Positions 27,093-35,290 of a stretch of 64,000 nucleotides of DNA are shown here, in pieces (the first letter of the stretch is position 1; each line of letters starts with the position of its first letter). This stretch comes from DYJE01 sp964637565 (GTDB lineage Bacteria > Desulfobacterota > Desulfobacteria > Desulfobacterales > Desulfolunaceae). Made by a program: the position numbers and the translations under genes. The notes below the pieces were generated by a model. That model searched no databases. It saw only the letters and a list, made by a program, of their open reading frames with translations, and was not told the DNA's origin. The stretch covers positions 62,001 through 126,000 of the forward strand of contig CAZWTY010000001.1 of the NCBI GenBank assembly GCA_964637565.1. Reading direction: 5' to 3'.

Positions 27093-28877
27093 TCAATCCG
27101 TCCCCCAGGTCACCCTCAGCACCTCTTCGGCGGTGGTCATGCCGGAGAGCATCTTGTTCACGGCGTCTTTCCGGAGGGTCACCATCCCTTCCTCGATGGC
27201 TTTTTCCTTGATGGCCACCACATCGGCGTCGGCCGTGGTCAGCCGCCTGATCCCTTCGGTGTAGGAGATGATCTCGAAAATGGCGATACGTCCCATATAG
27301 CCGGTTCCCCGGCATTTCACGCAGCCCCGGCCCTGGTACAGGGTCACGTCTCCGGTGATTCCCGTGTCGATGCCCATGGATTTCAGGGCCTCGCCGCTCA
27401 TGGCCTGGGGCTCCTTGCAGTAGTCGCAGATCTTCCGGACAAGACGCTGGCCCATGACCCCCACCAGGGTGGCCTGTATAATATAAGGTGGAATGCCCAG
27501 ATCGAGAAGGCGCGTGATGGCCGAAGCGGCGTCGTTGGTGTGAAGGGTGGAAAGGACCAGGTGGCCTGTCATGGCGGCCTGGGCCGCGTTTTCCGCCGTT
27601 TCCAGGTCACGCATCTCACCGATCATGATCACGTCCGGGTCCTGCCTCAGGATGTTTCTCAAAATGGTGCCGAAGGTGATTCCCACCTGGGGCTGGACGG
27701 CGATCTGGTTGAAGCCCTCATGGACCATCTCGATGGGGTCTTCCACGGTGGTGATGTTGATGGCCGTGCTGGCCAGTTTCCTAAGCGTCGAGTAAAGGGT
27801 GGTGGACTTTCCGCTGCCCGTGGGACCGCAGACCAGGATGATGCCGTGGGGCATGCGGATGAAATCGCTGTAGCGATGGAGAGCTTCCTCGGAAAAGCCC
27901 AGGGCCGGAAGGTCCTGGAACATGGTGTCCGGATGAAGCACCCTCATCACCACCTTCTCGCCAAAAGCCACGGGAATGGTGGACACCCGGATTTCCACCT
28001 CCACCCCGTCCTTGTCCGTCTTGATGCGGCCGTCCTGGGGCCGTCTTTTTTCCGCCATGTCCAGGCGGGACAGGGCCTTGATCCGGCTGACGATGGCATT
28101 GTGCACGCTTTTTGGAAGCCGGTACACCACATGGAGCATGCCGTCGATCCGCATCCTCACATGGGTCACGTCCCGCATGGGCTCGATGTGGATATCGCTG
28201 GCCCGCTGGTCAAAGGCATAGCTGAACAGATGGTTCACCGCGTTGATGATGTGGTGGTCCGTGGACGGCAGCTCGTCCATGGATTTCAGTTTCACGTACT
28301 GCTCGAGGTTCCCCAGATCCACCGCAGGGCCTGAAAACAGGCTTTCCGCCTCGGAGATCGATTTCTGGAAACCGAAAAACTCATGGAGGTACTTGAGGGT
28401 ATCGCTTTTGGACGTGACCACCACCCGGATCTTCATGCTGACCACCCGCCTTAAGTCGTCGATCACATCCCGGTTGTGGGGATAGGGCGTGGCCACCACC
28501 AGCTCCCCGTCCTTGATTTCAAGGGGGATCACCAGGTTTTTGAGGGCGAAGGAGCGATGAACCGTGGAGGTCACGAGGTTCAGGTTCAGCTTGAGGGGGT
28601 CCAGCTTGATGTAGGGGATGTCCCATTCCCGGGCCAGGGCCTGGCACACCGCGTCCTCGTCCAGGCGTTCGAGGGGCCTGTCCGCCCGGTTCATCCCGTA
28701 GGCGGCGATTACATCGACGATGGTGGGCGGATGGTCTTTCAGGTCCCTGGCGTTCTTGTTTTTCAGAACCACGCCCTGGAGCACCCTTTCCCTGTTGGCG
28801 AGAATTTCCTTTGCCTGGTCTTTTGTCATCAGTCCCTGTCTGATCAGGGCCTGAAGCACGGTCTTGTCCTGAAGCAT
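27093..28877 (-). CDS. GspE/PilB-type secretion ATPase
   Basis: Hexameric ATPase of type II secretion or type IV pilus assembly, 594 residues. N-terminal GspE_N-like domains (to about 200), then the ATPase core: Walker A GPTGSGKSTT, Asp box, Walker B GEMRDLETAE, His box STLHTNDA, and a zinc tetracysteine formed by CDYC and CVKC. No other pilus or secretion gene is nearby except a small exported protein upstream, so the machine it serves cannot be told from here. AAAGGA precedes the start. Confidence 0.88.
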   Translation of the reverse strand: MLQDKTVLQALIRQGLMTKDQAKEILANRERVLQGVVLKNKNARDLKDHPPTIVDVIAAYGMNRADRPLERLDEDAVCQALAREWDIPYIKLDPLKLNLNLVTSTVHRSFALKNLVIPLEIKDGELVVATPYPHNRDVIDDLRRVVSMKIRVVVTSKSDTLKYLHEFFGFQKSISEAESLFSGPAVDLGNLEQYVKLKSMDELPSTDHHIINAVNHLFSYAFDQRASDIHIEPMRDVTHVRMRIDGMLHVVYRLPKSVHNAIVSRIKALSRLDMAEKRRPQDGRIKTDKDGVEVEIRVSTIPVAFGEKVVMRVLHPDTMFQDLPALGFSEEALHRYSDFIRMPHGIILVCGPTGSGKSTTLYSTLRKLASTAINITTVEDPIEMVHEGFNQIAVQPQVGITFGTILRNILRQDPDVIMIGEMRDLETAENAAQAAMTGHLVLSTLHTNDAASAITRLLDLGIPPYIIQATLVGVMGQRLVRKICDYCKEPQAMSGEALKSMGIDTGITGDVTLYQGRGCVKCRGTGYMGRIAIFEIISYTEGIRRLTTADADVVAIKEKAIEEGMVTLRKDAVNKMLSGMTTAEEVLRVTWGTD

Positions 28878-28910
28878 ATCATCCTTTCAACGTCTGTTTC
28901 ACCGGGATCG

Positions 28911-29285
28911 TCACTCGTCGTCTTCGCCCCTGACCAGCTGCATGATTTCGATGGTTCTTTCAGGACCCAGGGCGTATTTGACCCGGGCCCCCTGCTTGAT
29001 CCAGGCCCGGCGGATGGGTTCCCCGCGGCTGGAGTAGTATTCGATGTGTTTCGAGAGAACGTAATCCACGCCGTCGATATACACGCGATCCATGGTAAAC
29101 CCCTCCACCTTTCCGATACGGATGGGGTTCTCCGTGAGCTGTGCGGTAGTTTCCGAATCCGTCGGACCGGGCAGGCCAGACACAGCGGGTTCGGCCATGA
29201 CTTCCACGAACAAACCGAAACCCAGAAACACCCACATGACGACCAGCACAATCCCCCGCCCGACCTTTTTCCCTGATCGCTTCAT
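28911..29285 (-). CDS. Exported small protein upstream of the GspE-like gene
   Basis: 124 residues with a signal peptide (lysine-rich start, hydrophobic helix about 10-28, cut expected near VMAEPA), then a small beta-rich domain with VYIDGVDYVLSKHIEYY and YALGPERTIEI. I do not recognise the family. AAGGAG lies 7 nt before the start. It ends 33 bp before the GspE-like gene, so it may be a periplasmic partner of that machine; that is inference. Confidence 0.7.
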   Translation of the reverse strand: MKRSGKKVGRGIVLVVMWVFLGFGLFVEVMAEPAVSGLPGPTDSETTAQLTENPIRIGKVEGFTMDRVYIDGVDYVLSKHIEYYSSRGEPIRRAWIKQGARVKYALGPERTIEIMQLVRGEDDE

Positions 29286-29296
29286 CTTCCGTCTCC

Positions 29297-29377
29297 TTAA
29301 GAATTCCAGTCCGCATTCCAGGCGTCTTGCCGGGAGCCTTTGGACCGGCGCGCCTTTTGGCGGTTCTTTCGTTTCAT
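29297..29377 (-). CDS. Possible 26-residue basic peptide upstream of the exported protein
   Basis: A short frame starting MKRKNRQKARRSKG whose TAA stop directly abuts the AAGGAG of the next gene. It has no clear ribosome site of its own. It may be a chance frame or a small upstream ORF. Confidence 0.2.
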   Translation of the reverse strand: MKRKNRQKARRSKGSRQDAWNADWNS

Positions 29378-29654
29378 GCCACGACTATACGCCATTCCGC
29401 AGATCAAATCCAGACACGCGGCTGTTTTCTTCCCGCTGTCCAACCTTTCATATTGAAAACGCCAGGAATTATTTAACACCTTCCAAAATTTTTATACATC
29501 AAATTTCATATTGAAATCCCGTGAGTTGTATTATACGTATACCCACATACATAAAATCATATCATGTTCGTTGGGGATGAAGCGAATCGATGACGTTGAG
29601 TGACGTGATCCTTTTGTTTCAATGGTGGACATCATACCTGGGGGAGGTAGTTGA
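29378..29654. other. Gap upstream of the hybrid kinase, no firm element
   Basis: This is most of the 369-bp divergent gap between the exported protein and the kinase. It is AT-richer than the neighbours and contains a small palindrome GTATACGTATAC-like stretch near 29533-29546, but I find no promoter with good spacing. The only firm signal is GGGGGAGG at 29640-29648, the ribosome site of the kinase. Confidence 0.5.
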
Positions 29655-32600
29655 TTGGCCAGACGATCATCGTGTGCTGATGATGGGGATCATCACACAA
29701 ATTCCGTAGATCTGTTCAAATTCATTGTGGAAAATTCCAACCAGGGCATCCTTGTCCTGCGAAAAGGACGGCCTGTCTACTCCAACCGTAAAATTCTGGA
29801 GTACACCGGGTTCACCCAGGAAGAGATCTTTTCAAGACCGCTGGCCGACCTGATCCATCCGGATGACCGCGAAGCCATCAGTGCGACCTACATCCACCCT
29901 GAAAAGCCACCTTACTCCAAACCTGTGGCATCGTTCAGGATCATGCGCCAGAACAAGGAGTTCCGCTGGGTTGAACTTCATTCCACCGACATCCTCTGGG
30001 GAGGAGACCCCGCCGCCCTCTGCTTTCTCACCGACATCACCCAGCACAAAAAATACGAAAAGGAACTGTCCGGTTACAGAAACAACCTGGAAGAAATCAT
30101 CCTCAAACGGACCAACGAGCTCCAGGAGGCCAGCCGCCAGCTTTCCGACGAGATCAGCAAACGGGAAAAAACCGAAAGCGTTCTCCATGAGCACAGCGAC
30201 ACCTACCGGAAAATTCTCGACGACATCCAGGAAGGGTTTTTCGAAATCGGCCTGAACGGCCGTCTGCTGTTCTTCAACAAGGCGATGTGCGAGATCTCCG
30301 GCTACTCCGAAACCGAACTGGAGGGGATTCACTACAAAGCCTACTCCTCGGAAAAAACCGCAAAAAAACTCTACAAATCCTTCAACGCCATCTACACCAC
30401 GGGAAAACCCATCAAGATCAACGATTTCGAACTGATCCGCAAAGACGGGTCCGTGGGCGTGTTTTCCATTTCCGTGTCCCTTGTCCGGGACAAAAACGGA
30501 AAACCCACCGGATTCCGGGGCATCGGCCGGGACATCACCCAGTACAAAAAAACGGCCCAAAAACTCGAACAGGCCCGGGACGAGCTTGAAAAACGGGTGG
30601 AAGAACGGACCTCCGAACTGATCCAGGCCAATTTCGAACTGATCCGGGCCAAGGAGCTGGCCGATCAGTCGGCCCAGGCCAAAACCGAATTCCTGGCCAA
30701 CATGAGCCACGAGATCCGGACGCCCCTGAACGCCATCGTGGGAATGAGCGAACTTCTGATGAACACGAAGAGCGCGGCCAAACAGAAAGAGTACCTGAAG
30801 ATCATCCGGTCGTCGTCCATGTCCCTTCTCGATATGGTCAACGATATCCTGGATTTCTCCAAGGTGGATTCGGGAAAGATGGACTTCAAATACGTGCCCT
30901 TCAACCTCCAGGACGTCATCGACAACCTGGCCGATCTATTCCTTGCGAAAAACATGGCCAAGGGCCTTGAACTGGTCATCGACATCAAGTCCAACGTCCC
31001 TCCCCTTCTCATCGGCGACCCCTTGCGCCTGCGCCAGATCCTCGCCAACCTGGTGTCCAACGCCTTCAAATTCACGGAAAAAGGGGAAATCTGCATCAGC
31101 GCCGAGGCCAGCTCCGTGGACGAGAACCGGGTGGAGCTGATGTTCTGCGTCAAAGACACGGGCATCGGCATCGACCCCCTGATTTACAAACAGGGCAAAC
31201 AGGACCTTTTCGAAGCCTTTGCCCAGGCAGACGGTTCGTCGACCCGGAAATACGGGGGGGCCGGCCTGGGCCTGGCCATCTGCCGAAAAATCGTCACCAT
31301 GATGGGGGGCAGGATCTGGGTGGAAAGCGTGCCGGGCGAGGGCAGCTCGTTCTACTTCACCGCCGTGTTCCGCCACGAGGACAAGCCCTATCAGATCAAA
31401 CAGGAGATCCCTTCAAAAATCAAAGACCGGCGGGTGCTGGTGGTCGAAGACAACCCCTCCACCCTCCTGGTGATCAAACGCTACCTGGAAACCTTCGGAT
31501 TCAGGGCCGATCTGGCCTCTTCCGCCGAAGAAGCCCTGGAAAAAGTGGACCGATCCCTTTCCAGCGATCCCTACTGCCTGATCCTCATGGATATCCGCCT
31601 GCCGGGTATGGACGGAATCACGGCGACCCACATCATCAAGAACAAAAAAGGGGCCGCCGCACCTTACGTGATCGTCATCAGCGCCCTGGCCGGTGAAAAC
31701 GACATGAAACGGGCCATGGAAGCCGGAGCGGACCGTTTCCTGATCAAACCCTTCCGCCAGTCCCTGCTGTTCGACACCATCATGGAGATCTACGGGTACG
31801 AACCCCTGCGGTCCAGGGACCATGTGGTCGCATCCCCGGATTTCGAAACCTTTCCCGACACCAGCCTGCTCCTGGTGGAAGACAACGCGGTCAACCAGAT
31901 GGTGGTCACCGAAATGCTCCAGAACCCCGGCATCACCATCGATCTTGCCGGAAACGGCATGGAGGCCATCGAACGCCTCGAGGGGAAAAAATACGACGCC
32001 GTTCTGATGGACGTCCAGATGCCCGAGATGGACGGCATCGAAACCACCCGGATCATCCGGAGCAAGCTGGGCCTCACAGACATTCCCATCATCGCCATCA
32101 CCGCCCACGCCATGTACGGGGACCGGGAAAAATGCCTGGCCTCGGGCATGAACGATTACATCCCCAAACCCGTGGACCGGGAGAAACTTTTGTCCATCCT
32201 CAAACTCCACCTGAAATCCCCCTCCCTTTTCAACGAGGAGAGCAGGGTTTCCGATCAGAACAGGCCGGAACCCATCACGGAAAACAGCGCCACCCTCCCC
32301 GGCCTTGATCTGGACGGCGGCCTGAAACGATTCGGCGATTCTTGGACCCGGTACATGAAGATTCTCTTGAGTTTCAGCCACAGTTTCACCGACTTCCCCA
32401 GGACCATGGCCCGGCTTATCCGGGCTGACCAATACGACGAGGCCCTGATCCAGGCCCATTCCCTGAAAGGAACCGCAGGCAATATCTCTGCGGGCAGACT
32501 TTATCTGGCGGCCGAACATTTCGAAAAAGCCCTGAGATCCAAAGATAAAAACCCCATCGAAACGGCATTCAAACAGGTGGATGACGAGCTCCGGCTTGTT

Positions 32601-32951
32601 CTCGATTCCATCAACCGGGTCACGTTCAACGCCGTGACCATGAACGAACCCCCGCTGCCCCCGCAGATGAACCAGGCACCGCCCCCTTTCCATCCTGAAA
32701 AAATCCTCGGCCTTATCCCGGATCTCACCGAGAAACTCAGGGCCTTCGACCCGGTGGAATCGGAAACCCGGATGGAGGAGCTCAAGCGGTGTTTCGTCCT
32801 TCATCCCCACCATGGGCTGGAATCTGTGGTGCAGGAGCTGGAAGACCACATAAACAACTACCGGTTCGACGAGGCCATGGAGGTCCTGGAGAATTTCGAA
32901 CACCAGTTGAAGGACATGGATGCCGGGATGCCGGAACTGTCGGCCCCATGA
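29655..32951 (+). CDS. Hybrid sensor histidine kinase (PAS-PAS-HisKA-HATPase-REC-REC-Hpt)
   Basis: Cytoplasmic phosphorelay sensor of 1098 residues. In order: PAS (about 17-130), helical linker, PAS (about 175-300), coiled coil, HisKA with MSHEIRTPLNA (His near 351), HATPase (NAFKF, DTGIGID, GGAGLGLAI), REC1 (VVEDN, acceptor Asp in LMDIRLPGMDG near 645), REC2 (LMDVQMPEMDG near 784), Hpt (HSLKGTAGN near 934) and a helical C-terminal tail. No transmembrane helix is seen, so the signal is probably internal. TTG start supported by GGAGG 7 nt upstream. The HD-GYP gene downstream is the likely partner. Confidence 0.93.
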   Translation: MARRSSCADDGDHHTNSVDLFKFIVENSNQGILVLRKGRPVYSNRKILEYTGFTQEEIFSRPLADLIHPDDREAISATYIHPEKPPYSKPVASFRIMRQNKEFRWVELHSTDILWGGDPAALCFLTDITQHKKYEKELSGYRNNLEEIILKRTNELQEASRQLSDEISKREKTESVLHEHSDTYRKILDDIQEGFFEIGLNGRLLFFNKAMCEISGYSETELEGIHYKAYSSEKTAKKLYKSFNAIYTTGKPIKINDFELIRKDGSVGVFSISVSLVRDKNGKPTGFRGIGRDITQYKKTAQKLEQARDELEKRVEERTSELIQANFELIRAKELADQSAQAKTEFLANMSHEIRTPLNAIVGMSELLMNTKSAAKQKEYLKIIRSSSMSLLDMVNDILDFSKVDSGKMDFKYVPFNLQDVIDNLADLFLAKNMAKGLELVIDIKSNVPPLLIGDPLRLRQILANLVSNAFKFTEKGEICISAEASSVDENRVELMFCVKDTGIGIDPLIYKQGKQDLFEAFAQADGSSTRKYGGAGLGLAICRKIVTMMGGRIWVESVPGEGSSFYFTAVFRHEDKPYQIKQEIPSKIKDRRVLVVEDNPSTLLVIKRYLETFGFRADLASSAEEALEKVDRSLSSDPYCLILMDIRLPGMDGITATHIIKNKKGAAAPYVIVISALAGENDMKRAMEAGADRFLIKPFRQSLLFDTIMEIYGYEPLRSRDHVVASPDFETFPDTSLLLVEDNAVNQMVVTEMLQNPGITIDLAGNGMEAIERLEGKKYDAVLMDVQMPEMDGIETTRIIRSKLGLTDIPIIAITAHAMYGDREKCLASGMNDYIPKPVDREKLLSILKLHLKSPSLFNEESRVSDQNRPEPITENSATLPGLDLDGGLKRFGDSWTRYMKILLSFSHSFTDFPRTMARLIRADQYDEALIQAHSLKGTAGNISAGRLYLAAEHFEKALRSKDKNPIETAFKQVDDELRLVLDSINRVTFNAVTMNEPPLPPQMNQAPPPFHPEKILGLIPDLTEKLRAFDPVESETRMEELKRCFVLHPHHGLESVVQELEDHINNYRFDEAMEVLENFEHQLKDMDAGMPELSAP

Positions 32952-33118
32952 AACAGGCCCGGGAAACTAAGCGGAAGCTTGACTTTTGCAGCCGATATTG
33001 TATTCATGTTTCATACACTGGCTAAAAATCATGAACGACTTTCGTGTCGCGTTCCGGTATACGGAAACCACATTGAAGCCCGGGAACTATGTGAACCACT
33101 CCGGAGACTGACTGACAC

Positions 33119-34180
33119 ATGAGCGGATTTACCAACCGAAGGATTCTTCTGGTCGATGACACCAAGGCCAACATAGACATCCTTGTTCAGACCCTCAAGC
33201 AGGATTACAAGCTCGGAGTGGCACTCACCGGGGCCAAAGCCATCGAATACACCAAAGCCAACCGCCTGGACCTGATTCTCCTCGACATCCTGATGCCGGA
33301 AATGGACGGCTTCGAAGTCTGCCAGCGGCTCAAGGAAAACCCGGCCACACGGTCGGTTCCCATCATCTTCATCACCGCCATCGACGATCCCCAGCACAAG
33401 AAAAAAGGCCTTGAAATCGGGGCGGTGGATTACATCACCAAACCCTTCGACATTTCAGAGGTCAGGGCCCGCGTGAAAACCCACCTCAGCCTGAAGATTA
33501 CCCAGGAGGAACTGAGCAACCGCAACCTGATCCTGGAGGAAAAAATCAGGGAACGGACCCGGGAGCTCAAGGAAACCCAGGTGGAGATCATCAAACGGCT
33601 GAGCCTTGCCTCCAAATACCGGGACAACGGAACCGGCCAGAACGTCACCCGGATCAGCCGAATGGCCCGGATCCTGGGCCTCGCCGCAGGGCTCACCCCG
33701 GAGGACGCCGAAACCCTGGCCCTGTCCAGCATGCTCCACGACGCCGGAAAAATCGGCATCGCCGACGCCATCCTCCTGAAAAAAGGCCCGCTGACAGACG
33801 ACGAATGGAAGACCATGAAAAAGCACACCACCATCGGCTCACGGCTTCTGTCGGGCAGCCGGTCCAGGCTGATCCAGGATGCGGAAACCATCGCCCTCAC
33901 CCACCATGAAAAATGGGACGGTTCGGGCTACAACCAGGGTTTGAAGGGTGAAGAAATCCCCCTGATCAGCCGCATCGTGGGGATCTGTGACGTATTCGAC
34001 GCCCTGATTTCCGAAAGGCCCTACAAGCAGGCCTGGCCGGTGGAACAGGCCTTCCGGGAAATCGAGCGGAAAAGCGGAACGGATTTCGATCCACGGCTGG
34101 TCCAGCTTTTTCTCGGACTTGAAAGCGAACTCGTGAAAATCATCGGGGAAACACGAAAGATCGTTCTCCTCGAACCCTAA
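33119..34180 (+). CDS. Response regulator with HD-GYP domain
   Basis: RpfG-like protein of 353 residues: REC domain (about 4-120; LLDILMPEMDG acceptor), coiled linker (about 125-165) and HD-GYP domain, the family that hydrolyses cyclic di-GMP. HD motif MLHDAGKIGI and HHEKWDGSGY are present, but the last part of the GYP motif reads GYN. Metal-binding His and Asp residues look intact, so activity is likely but unproven. It starts 167 bp after the hybrid kinase. Confidence 0.92.
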   Translation: MSGFTNRRILLVDDTKANIDILVQTLKQDYKLGVALTGAKAIEYTKANRLDLILLDILMPEMDGFEVCQRLKENPATRSVPIIFITAIDDPQHKKKGLEIGAVDYITKPFDISEVRARVKTHLSLKITQEELSNRNLILEEKIRERTRELKETQVEIIKRLSLASKYRDNGTGQNVTRISRMARILGLAAGLTPEDAETLALSSMLHDAGKIGIADAILLKKGPLTDDEWKTMKKHTTIGSRLLSGSRSRLIQDAETIALTHHEKWDGSGYNQGLKGEEIPLISRIVGICDVFDALISERPYKQAWPVEQAFREIERKSGTDFDPRLVQLFLGLESELVKIIGETRKIVLLEP

Positions 34181-34226
34181 ACGGGCTTGTTTCGAACAGA
34201 AGCCCAACAGCCATCACAGGAAAACC

Positions 34227-35006
34227 ATGAACCAGGACACCCTGACAAAACTCCTCACCGACGTGGCCCAGGGAGGCCGCACCGTGGAAGAGGCCGCCGC
34301 CCTTCTGAAACACCTTTCCATGGAGGACATCTCCTACGCCAACATCGACCATCACCGGGGCCTTCGCAAAGGGTTTCCCGAAGTGATCTTCGGCCAGGGC
34401 AAAACAGCGGCCCAGATCATCGGCATCATGGAACGCATGGCTGTCCAGGAGCATGTGATCCTGGCCACCCGGGTGGAAGCGGACAAAGCTGAGCTGATCC
34501 TCAACGCCTTTCCCGACGCCGAATACCACGACGACGCCCGCATGGTGATCTGGAAAACCAGGGAACCCGCCATCACGGGCAACGGCCTGGTCCTTGTCCT
34601 GTCCGCCGGAACCTCCGACATCCCCGTGGCCAACGAAGCGGCCCTCACGGCAAAGATGATGGGAAACCGCGTGGAAACCGTCTTTGATGTGGGCGTGGCC
34701 GGCATCCACCGATTGTTCAGGCACCGGGCCCTGATCGAGGAAGCCGCCGTTCTCGTGGTGGTGGCCGGCATGGAAGGCGCCCTTCCCAGCGTGGTGGCCG
34801 GCATGGTCCAGGCTCCGGTGATCGCCGTCCCCACCAGCGTGGGTTACGGCATCAGCCTGAACGGCATCACGGCCCTTTTCGCCATGCTGAACTGCTGCAG
34901 CTCCAACGTGGCGGTGGTGAACATCGACAACGGGTTCGGCGCGGGCTACATGGCCTCGTCGATCAACCATATTCCGGCCAAGCATATTCCGACCGAGACC
35001 CCGTGA
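34227..35006 (+). CDS. larB: LarB, pyridinium-3,5-biscarboxylic acid mononucleotide synthase
   Basis: First enzyme of nickel-pincer nucleotide synthesis (carboxylates and hydrolyses NaAD), a PurE-like protein. 259 residues: helical N-terminus, then DHHRGLRKGFPEVIFGQGK and the PurE-like core with LSAGTSDIPVANEAALTA and VAGMEGALPSVVAG. No larA, larC or larE is in the window. Start at 34227 has a weak AGGAAA site. It ends 43 bp before the ilv promoter region. Confidence 0.9.
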   Translation: MNQDTLTKLLTDVAQGGRTVEEAAALLKHLSMEDISYANIDHHRGLRKGFPEVIFGQGKTAAQIIGIMERMAVQEHVILATRVEADKAELILNAFPDAEYHDDARMVIWKTREPAITGNGLVLVLSAGTSDIPVANEAALTAKMMGNRVETVFDVGVAGIHRLFRHRALIEEAAVLVVVAGMEGALPSVVAGMVQAPVIAVPTSVGYGISLNGITALFAMLNCCSSNVAVVNIDNGFGAGYMASSINHIPAKHIPTETP

Positions 35007-35048
35007 AGTGCAGAGCAACAAAAAAAAACATCCCAGCCCAATCATTCC

Positions 35049-35077
35049 TTGACAAATCCGGCTGTTAGGCTTAATAG
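35049..35077 (+). promoter_or_regulatory. Promoter of the ilv leader and operon
   Basis: Perfect TTGACA at 35049-35054, 17-bp spacer, then TAATAG (three of six consensus bases) at 35072-35077. It lies 32 bp before the leader peptide start. Confidence 0.65.
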
Positions 35078-35108
35078 TTCAAATCACAATAAATTTAAGG
35101 GATTTTAA

Positions 35109-35198
35109 ATGAACCGTACAGCAGCCATTTCCACCATCGTCGTCCTGATTACCCTGACAGGTGTCGTCCCTGTCCTGGGCGTCATCCTGGTCGGATGA
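35109..35198 (+). CDS. ilv operon leader peptide (attenuation)
   Basis: 29-codon frame beginning MNRTAAISTIVVLITL with AAGGGA 6 nt before the ATG. Of 29 residues, 7 are Val, 4 Ile, 4 Leu and 4 Thr, the mix expected for sensing branched-chain aminoacyl-tRNAs. It is directly followed by antiterminator and terminator elements and then ilvD. Too short for usual gene callers. The role is inference from composition and context, matching classic ilv attenuators of proteobacteria. Confidence 0.85.
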   Translation: MNRTAAISTIVVLITLTGVVPVLGVILVG

Positions 35199-35202
35199 GG
35201 TC

Positions 35203-35251
35203 GATAATGGCTTGACATAACCCAATCATTTCAACATAAAAAGCCGTTATC
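35203..35251 (+). promoter_or_regulatory. Antiterminator pairing in the ilv attenuator
   Basis: Segment GATAATGGCTT (35203-35213) can pair over 11 bp, with one G-U, with AAGCCGTTATC (35241-35251), the 5' arm of the terminator. A segment inside the leader peptide (35134-35141, CCATCGTC) can pair with 35203-35210 with one mismatch. Ribosome stalling in the leader would free the antiterminator. Confidence 0.75.
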
Positions 35252-35277
35252 AGACAAAAACTGATAACGGCTTTTTT
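35238..35277 (+). terminator. Attenuator terminator before ilvD
   Basis: A 16-bp perfect stem (AAAAAGCCGTTATCAG with its complement) around the loop ACAAAAA, ending in six T. It lies 13 bp before the ilvD start, and no transcript-ending gene precedes it other than the leader peptide. Confidence 0.92.
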
Positions 35278-35290
35278 AATGGAGAAAAAC

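Noticed and set aside
31413..32903. 496-codon minus-strand open frame opposite the hybrid kinase
   Set aside because: Shadow of the receiver and Hpt domains; composition is unlike a folded protein.
35212..35240. Second promoter-like sequence, TTGACA, 17 bp, CATAAA, inside the ilv leader
   Set aside because: Transcription from it would start inside the terminator arm; the TTGACA is better explained as part of the antiterminator strand and following linker. It stays possible but weak.
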